Origin: Anagrus nilaparvatae
Lineage: Eukaryota; Arthropoda; Insecta; Hymenoptera; Mymaridae
Reading direction: 5' to 3'
DNA length: 64,000 nt
NCBI GenBank assembly: GCA_022575985.1
Contig: JAKSXM010000247.1
Location: forward strand, 767,501-831,500
The notes beneath the pieces were generated by a model, which was not told where the DNA came from, made no database searches, and saw only the letters and a program-made list of their open reading frames with translations. Shown here piece by piece: positions 58,290 through 64,000 of this stretch. Each line of letters begins with the position of its first letter. Within the stretch, counting starts at the first letter, position 1. The position numbers and the translations under genes are program-made.

Positions 58290-58753
58290 TTTATACGGAG
58301 GGGGTACTTCAGAACCTGAAAATTAAGGGGGGGGGGTCAAATTTGTCCTACTTAAGGGGGTGGTCAAATTTGACCTATTTAAGGAGGGTGGTCAAATAAG
58401 ACTTAGAATAATTTCAATTTAGCGACTTTGAAAAGATCTGGGCTTAGGGACTTTGAATAATATAGGTTTAAGGATTTAGAATAATATCAATTTAGGGACT
58501 CAAAATAATTCAGATTTAGGGACTTGGAATAATTTTGATTTAGGGACCCAGAATAATTTGCATTTATGGGATTGAAATAATTTGGGTTTAGAATCTTAAG
58601 ATATGGTAAGGTGATAATTACAAATTATAAAATTAGAAAATTATATTGTAATGTTGAGTAACATTTGTATTATACCTAGTCATCAACTGAAAGTAAACAT
58701 GTTCCATGCATTTATGCTGTATTTACACAAACCGGTTATAAGTTTTTTTTACA
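58290..58753 (+). repeat. Copy 4 of the poly-G / GACTTAGAATAATT repeat, interrupted by a LINE
   Basis: Ten-G run at 58,327-58,336, GGTCAAATTTGACC-type units, six or more TTAGGGACT(T/C)-AATAAT units (58,395-58,590), then TAATTACAAATTATAAAATT, AATGTTGAGTAACATTTG and CACAAACCGGTTATAAGTTT. This is the longest copy. It ends where the LINE poly(T) begins. Confidence 0.8.
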
Positions 58754-59350
58754 CTTTTTTTTTTTTTTTTTTTTTTTGGGCCCCTTCAAGAAGGGGCCTT
58801 TTTCGTAGGACGAGGAGAATGCATTTACGCATACCATACACCGCGTACTGTATGGTTATGTGGGACTCAACCTCAAATATGTATCTGGGGTTGCCCAGAT
58901 ATACACAATTGAGGAATTACAATACCCACTAAACTCCCCACCCTCCTGCATTTATGACAATATCAAAGAATCCGGACCGGGACTCCCTGTTTAGGTATTA
59001 CTTCGGTCCGGAAACAATGCAGCCAAGCCATTTCTTCGCCATACCCTGTCGATAAAGGAGGAGATTTTCCTACGAGAGGAAACCTTCCTCCTTTTTTCCA
59101 ATCAGTGTCGCCCGTACGTACTCTGCCACACTGTACCAGTTAGCGGCACTGCGCAGCATTTCCGGGACGACTCCTTCCGGCCTCCATTCATCGAAGGGCG
59201 GTCGCCCTTCTGCGAAGCGAGGACACCCAAAAAAGGTGTGCTCAGCGGTATCCCGCTCGCCCGGGCAATGCAAGCATTCCGGAGATGTCACCTTGCTCCA
59301 CTTGAAAAGCATATCGCGGAAATAACCGTGACCAGTTAGGAACTGTGTGT
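58754..59350 (-). mobile_element. 5'-truncated R1-like LINE 3' end
   Basis: A T-run (about 58,754-58,778) is the poly(A) tail. The 3'UTR (58,779-59,070) begins with a CCCCTTC-AAG-AAGGGG hairpin and holds CGTAGGACGAGGAGAATGCA, related to the LINE 3' ends at 19.45 and 48.0 kb. Coding remnant 59,070-59,345. TTTTTTTAC-like sequence occurs on both sides, a possible TSD. Confidence 0.8.
59070..59345 (-). pseudogene. R1-like ORF2 C-terminal zinc-knuckle fragment
   Basis: Reads TQFLTGHGYFRDMLFKWSKV, then CLHCPGERDTAEHTFFGCPR and GVVPEMLRSAANWYSVAEYV, ending KKEEGFLS. The C-x2-C ... H ... C motif (CLHC, AEHTFFGC) is the R1/LOA-type ORF2 tail. Notably GC-rich and unbroken compared with other copies, so a younger insertion. 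Confidence 0.85.
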
Positions 59351-59459
59351 TTATTTTTTTACTCTAGTTGGTGAATAATTTTGGAATGAATAAAAATAAC
59401 ATTTTATAGGAGTTAATACTAGTTGTGAAAGGTTTAATAATTAATTACCTACACTGATT

Positions 59460-59834
59460 AAATACTAGTGATTTTATTAGAGCGCTCTTTATACCTTGAT
59501 AGACGTAACGGTACTGACCGATATGTGTCCCTATGCAACTACATGCCGATAACACAAATACGTGTCACAATTATTTATTATTTGGTGCAAAAACAAGTTT
59601 TTCCCCTACATGGTAATCTTAAATTCTATGTACCAAAAATTAACAATGCGATACTTTTACGCATATTCAATAATCATTTTAATTATCAATAAGAAAATCG
59701 GAAAACAATCTTTAATTTCAAAATTAAAAATATAAATAAAAAATTTTTGTTGCACCAAATAATTCTCACATGTTACACGTGTGCATGTATAAGCAGTTTA
59801 AATTAGACTGCAATTCTACATCTCCCCTTAATTT
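59460..59834 (-). mobile_element. Possible solo LTR
   Basis: On the minus strand a purine tract AATTAAGGGGAGA (59,821-59,833) is followed by TGTAGAATTGCAG, the arrangement of polypurine tract and LTR start. A possible LTR end TG (plus strand) lies near 59,468. No pol sequence adjoins and no TSD is clear. The 74-residue frame at 59,468-59,692 lies inside and is probably fortuitous. Confidence 0.3.
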
Positions 59835-60615
59835 AAACTTTCTCATATTATAAAATATTTAATACATTTCATTTACATTTTTTAGTTTTTGAAGTTAGGA
59901 TAAGAGTCTTAATATTTTTATATCTGTACATTTTTAATCACTTTCAAATTTTATATACATATGAAAATGTTTACAAAATAGTTAATATAATTATATTTAT
60001 TGAGCTCTTATAAATTAAATGTCTATATTTTATTTTTTCATTTTCTTATACTTTAAATTTATGAATATCTTTAACCGTTTTCGAGATATTCTCGAAAAAC
60101 AAAAAAAAAAATTTTTTTGAATTCATATCAGCTTCTTTCTGAATGAGATCTAAGACGTTTCAAGCTCTTTCGTGATTTGGTGGAAAAGGATTTTCACAAA
60201 GTTTTTCATTTATACAGGTTGGCATATTAGTTGTTGTAAAATACATCCCAGTTGACGAAGTTTGGAGATGCCTTAATGCGTTATATTTTAAAAACTAGAT
60301 CACCTCAAATATGTATGAGACTGAGCGAAGCCACCAAAAATCTCTGAACTTATCTAATTATTTCTTATAAATCATAAAATTATGATTTCTTATGAAAAAA
60401 TTATTTAAAAGATAAGTAATACTTTTATTATTAATCATAAAAGTTATTTCACTTTTTTTAATAACTATAATGATATAAATAAATAAATGCGTATAAATTT
60501 AATTAAAAAAAACTTTTTATTGAATTATTTCATGTATGAAATATATTTTTTTTTTATATATTGTGTGTTCATATTTTAATGAATATCGTTTTTTAACTTG
60601 TGTAAAAACTTTTGT
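59835..60615. other. AT-rich spacer
   Basis: A less AT-rich patch at 60,125-60,350 is not recognised; no gene seen. Confidence 0.5.
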
Positions 60616-60619
60616 TTAT

Positions 60620-61705
60620 CCTTAAAAGAAGCGCATAGTCGAATAGAGTCTTACCTATATTTATTATAATCTTTTATTAAAATTAAATCCTTAATTGATT
60701 TAACTCTACTTAATCCTACGTAAGTTATGCCTAATTGTTTTTCGCTATCTCCTATTATGGAGAAACATTTTATCAATAGTTTGTCCCTGGGACTTATGTA
60801 TTGTTGTCGAATAAGATAACATTAGTGGAATTTGTGTTCTGCTGCATTGTATTTTGTTATGCGTCCATGTACGTGTTAGTGGAATTAACGGAAACAAATT
60901 TTTATATAAATATATGGTCCTCGGTAATTGTCAAATTCTACCATGATTGCTTCTGGTAATTGTGGCGGTGAATCATTGTCAGAATAAATTATTTCTCTGA
61001 CATAACCTAAAGTACGATTGATTAAACCTCCAGCAGTCCATAAGTTTGCCCTTAACATAACACGGCAATTTTTAGATAAATATAGGATATTTTGTAATCC
61101 TGAAGCTTTTTCATCCGAACAACTAATGGTTATATTGGGTACATTTGTTCCTATAATGCGAGCTACTGGGTTTCCTGTTTTTTAAAAATATTTTTCGTTA
61201 TGTGCATCTACTTCTGTGCATTTCGGGTATAAGTGTATTGCATTTTCAAATAAATCTAATTCATGTTTTGGTATTATGGTTTTCCGTCTGTTATGTAATG
61301 CTTCATAATTTTCCTGTGACAATTCTGCGTTTGCAATTTCATCCAACAATTTAGAGTATGGCGTTTGATTACCTTTTTTTCGGTGTGCATTTTTTAAACA
61401 AAAGTATTTATGGAACTCATTAAAAACAAGTTTTCCCTGTAATAGCATTTTGTCAGTATGTTTTTTTGTACTAAATATTGCTGTATCTCCTACGGGTGTT
61501 AATTGATTATAATCACCGAATAAGTAGATTATTAATCCACCGAATGGTTCATTAATTTCATTGGCAAAAATTTCTCTACACCGTGATTCTATTTGGTATT
61601 AAGTGCGTAAATCTATCAAAGACATTTCGTCAATTATCAAAAATTTCAAATTTTTTAAATCTGATTGTAATTTTTTTGCTTTTTGATTTTCTAATAAATA
61701 TATTT
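60620..61705 (-). pseudogene. PIF1-family helicase relic, probably Helitron-derived
   Basis: Minus strand, in order: KKLQSDLKNLKFLIIDEMSL (about 61,680-61,615; Walker B DEMS), PFGGLIIYLFGDYNQLTPVG (about 61,545-61,490; motif III GD-QL-PVGD), KMLLQGKLVFNEFHKYFCLK (61,450-61,390), then the 88-residue intact stretch to ALHNRRKTIIPKHELDLF and VDAHNEKYF. After a stop: NPVARIIGTNVPNITI, LSKNCRVMLRANLWTAGGLI, REIIYSDNDSPPQLP, FDNYRGPY, a frameshift, and finally LGITYVGLSRVKSIKDLILI (about 60,745-60,680; motif VI). The Walker A end is missing, cut at the tandem array that starts at 61,720. No Rep domain is visible, so Helitron origin is inferred from the TE-rich setting; cellular PIF1 is less likely. 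Confidence 0.85.
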
Positions 61706-61719
61706 TCTAAAAAAATACG

Positions 61720-62120
61720 TGTATGTTAGTGTCGCATTCAGTTTTAATCCAAAAAAGTAATTATTAACATTTACAAATTATTTAAACAATTAAAAATTAT
61801 TTCAACAGTTACCTGTATAATTTTTATTGTAATTGAGTTTTAAATTCGTATTCAGGGCATGCAAAAATATATGTAACTTAGTGTCGCACTCAGTTTTGAT
61901 CCAAAAAAGTAATTATTAACATTTACAAATTGTTTAAACAATTTAAAATTATTTAAACAATTGCCTGTATAATTTTTATCAAAATTTAGCTTTAAATTCG
62001 TATCCAGGGTATAAAAAAATATATGTAACTTAGTGTCGCACTCAGTTTTGATCCATAAAAGCAATTATTAACATTTACAAATTGTTTAAACAATTAAAAA
62101 TTGTTTAAATAATTCATCTA
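61720..62120 (+). repeat. 152-bp tandem repeat, about 2.6 copies
   Basis: TAGTGTCGCA(T/C)TCAGTTTT occurs at 61,727, 61,879 and 62,031, exactly 152 bp apart, each followed by AATTATTAACATTTACAAAT and TTGTTTAAACAATT-type palindromes. It begins where helicase similarity ends, so it may lie within or beside the same element. Confidence 0.9.
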
Positions 62121-62450
62121 AAGTATTAAATATTTAAAATTTATGTACTGTAAGTTAAATTATATTATAAAGTTTTGCTTAACTCACAAATTTTTGACCT
62201 TGTTAACATTTACAACTCAATTTTGCTTAATTTTGGGCTAATTTTGCAATAATTTGTTAATAACAATTAATCTGCCACTTTTAGGTCAAAATAGACCCTG
62301 GATTCGGATTTATCAGGTCAAAAAACATATAATACACCTATTTTTATCCACGGACCTAAAAAAAAAGAAAGTGGGTTACGAAATACATTGGTGGTGCTTC
62401 GACTAATTGAAAATTTTAATTATTTGGCCTTAAAAAATTTTCCAATTTCC
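62121..62450. other. Spacer with TAGGTCAAAA / GACCTAAAAA pair
   Basis: TTTAGGTCAAAATAGACC (62,280) and GGACCTAAAAA (62,354) are roughly inverted; not otherwise recognised. Confidence 0.4.
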
Positions 62451-62455
62451 CTGAA

Positions 62456-62690
62456 TGACGCACAGTGTGGCAAAATGGACAAAAATCGCTCTTGGACTGA
62501 GTTTTTGAGCTATCGACTTGAAACCTGTTTTGAACGGCTTTAAAATAAGCCGGGTTTCGAGCCTCACTGCGGATTTTTCAAATTTTTTATTTTTAATAAG
62601 CCTATTTACACGACCTATTCATTTATCAATCTATTCATTTATCGAAATTGTTACTTTCTACATTTTTTGCATTTTAAACAAACGGGAAAG
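62456..62690 (+). mobile_element. Partial copy of the fold-back element that interrupts copia
   Basis: CACAGTGTGGCAAAATGGAC, AAAATCGCTCTTGGACTGAG and TATCGACTTGAAACCTGTTT follow exactly as at 16.46 kb, continuing to AAACAAACGGGAAA near 62,677. The right arm is missing. The seven bases before CAGTGTGG (TGACGCA) are the same as at the copia insertion. Confidence 0.8.
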
Positions 62691-63575
62691 GACCCCGCAC
62701 AAACCTTATGGGATTCGGGTTTCGGAATTGGCTGAATTTTTGGTATTTTGTACATTTCGTCATCCTGAGCAAAAGTCTCAATGGGCACGAAGCTCCAATA
62801 TGCTTTCTTCGGCTCCCACAAAGCTCCAAAGCTCCACAGATCCAACTTTATTTACTACTGAAAAAAGGCATATTTTATTTTTTAATGCATCTTTTGATAA
62901 ATAAAAGTATATAGTCTTACGTTTTTGAGGTCGCTAAATTCAAATCTGATGTCAGAAAAATGGTATTGACAGTTGACAGCTGTCAACAAGTTGTCAAACG
63001 GTAATTTATAATCGGGGTTTATGGAACCAGTACACATATATATTTTCTTGCTGTCGCTGAATTCAAATCTGATGTCAGAAAAATGTTATTGTCAGTTGAC
63101 AGCTGTCAACTAGCTGTCAAACGGTAATTTATAATCGGGATTTATGAAATCAGCACACATATATATGTTTTTTTTGTGGCTGAATTCAAATCTTATGTCA
63201 GAAAAATGATGTTTACAGTTGACAGCTATTACTGTTTGAAAATATATTGTCAACTTTCAACTGTCAACATTAATTTTTTGACACCAGATTTAAATTTAGC
63301 AAACCATAAACACCCATATATTATTGTTGATTTTATAAACATCAATTGTTAATTACTTTTATGTTGAAAACAAGTTGACAACTGTCAACTGTCATAATTA
63401 GTTTTTTGGCATCAGATTTGAATTCACTGATGTCAAAAGCATATATATATATGTGCTGATTTTTGAAATCCCGATTACTTATTATCGTTTGACAGCTAGT
63501 TGGAAGCAGTAAACTGTCAATATCATTTTCCTGATATCAGAATTGAATTCAGCAATATCAACAGCATATGACGCA
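62690..63575. repeat. TGACAGCTGTCA palindrome array: three direct 123-bp units then inverted units
   Basis: AAATCTGATGTCAGAAAAAT (first copies) starts at 62,942 and 63,065, with a third, AAATCTTATGTCAG, at 63,188: period exactly 123 bp. Each unit holds a CAGTTGACAGCTGTCAAC-type palindrome and an ACATATATAT segment. From about 63,250 to 63,570 the same modules run in the opposite direction (GTCAACTGTCA, GGCATCAGATTTGAATTCA, CGTTTGACAGCTAG). The stretch 62,690-62,930 carries the CCAAAGCTCC and GAGGTCGCTAAATTC modules shared with 3.4-3.6 kb. Confidence 0.85.
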
Positions 63576-64000
63576 TTATTTTTTTTTTACTACTTAACTT
63601 GGACAAAAAACTGAAAAAAAAAAAATTTGAAGGGACATCGATATGACCCGTGTTTTCAGGAAGTTTGAACATTCAGAAAACCGAAAAAACTCGTGAACAA
63701 GAAATCGGTGATAGGTGCCAAAAAGATTTTTTCACTTTTATGTCAGAAACCGTGTTTTTCGTATCTGAACTACCCCAAATTTTCAAAATAACTTTTTAGG
63801 TAAATAAAATTTTAAAAAATAGATAGAAAAATCTGATTTCCAGGGAAAAACCACACCTGAAGAAAAAAAAAATTATCTTTTTACGATGAATTTAGCCAAG
63901 TTATCGTCAATTTAAGATTTTGCTCAAATTCTTCTTAAAACAGATTAAAATTTTATTGAAAAAAGCCTGTTTCTGAACTTTAAACATGCATTACTCTCTT
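63576..64000. other. AT-rich window end
   Basis: No feature recognised. Confidence 0.5.

Noticed and set aside
61720..62120. Regular repeat considered as a CRISPR array
   Set aside because: Unit is 152 bp with no constant-repeat/variable-spacer alternation, and the genome is eukaryotic.
62518..62914. Three overlapping frames of 64-128 residues
   Set aside because: They cross the boundary between two different repeats and have no motif.
1..64000. Integrated polydnavirus or other viral segment
   Set aside because: No viral structural or virulence-gene pattern seen; all coding relics fit transposable elements, a P450, a probable histone pair and one host exon.

Overview
This is a very AT-rich animal nuclear genome segment, almost certainly from an insect. 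The case for an insect rests on a complete, intronless CYP9-like (clan 3) cytochrome P450 at 28,654-30,168, several R1-clade-like non-LTR retrotransposons, a piggyBac-type TTAA element, pogo-like and hAT-like MITEs and a FLYWCH-type MULE transposase. A hymenopteran, perhaps a parasitoid wasp, is a guess from general resemblance; nothing here proves the order. I read the window by eye, with no searches or alignments, so element limits are approximate unless both terminal repeats and a target-site duplication (TSD) are visible.

Layout. 1-1,570: 3' end of a non-LTR element (RT tail plus RNase H, one frameshift, poly(A)). 1.6-14 kb: AT-rich spacer with a Helitron-end-like palindrome (2.94 kb), a 766-bp piggyBac MITE (5,241-6,006) and a pogo-like MITE with an hAT-like MITE nested in it (9.1-9.8 kb). 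14-24.3 kb: dense TE mosaic with a decayed LINE, a 147-150-bp tandem repeat, the 3' end of a copia element split by a fold-back insertion, a 3-kb R1-like LINE on the minus strand, and TIR elements. 24.3-33 kb: spacer, a tRNA-like relic, a long-TIR fold-back element, then the P450 directly downstream of it. 33-39 kb: pogo-like MITE, MULE transposase relic, LINE scrap and what looks like a decayed, divergently arranged histone H4/H3 pair. 39-48 kb: spacer holding one credible small exon of an unidentified host gene (46,137-46,212) and MITEs. 48-52.5 kb: a 953-bp fold-back element and a 2.5-kb EnSpm/CACTA-like element with about 230-bp TIRs and a DUF4218-like ORF, both beside or inside an R1-like LINE fragment. 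54.7-56.4 kb: an ORF1-only LINE derivative. 58.3-64 kb: repeat fragments, a LINE 3' end, a PIF1/Helitron helicase relic, a 152-bp tandem array and a palindromic TGACAGCTGTCA array.

The only gene that appears intact and expressible is the P450; the internal exon at 46.1 kb implies that part of the spacer is intron of a plus-strand gene extending outside the readable evidence. The rest is transposable-element sediment, much of it non-autonomous elements with clear inverted repeats. The strongest items for follow-up are the histone H3/H4 relic, the fold-back element abutting the P450 promoter, the ORF1-only LINE with an in-frame A AAA AAG slip site, the CACTA-like element nested in a LINE, and the dispersed TGACAGCTGTCA palindrome family seen at four places.
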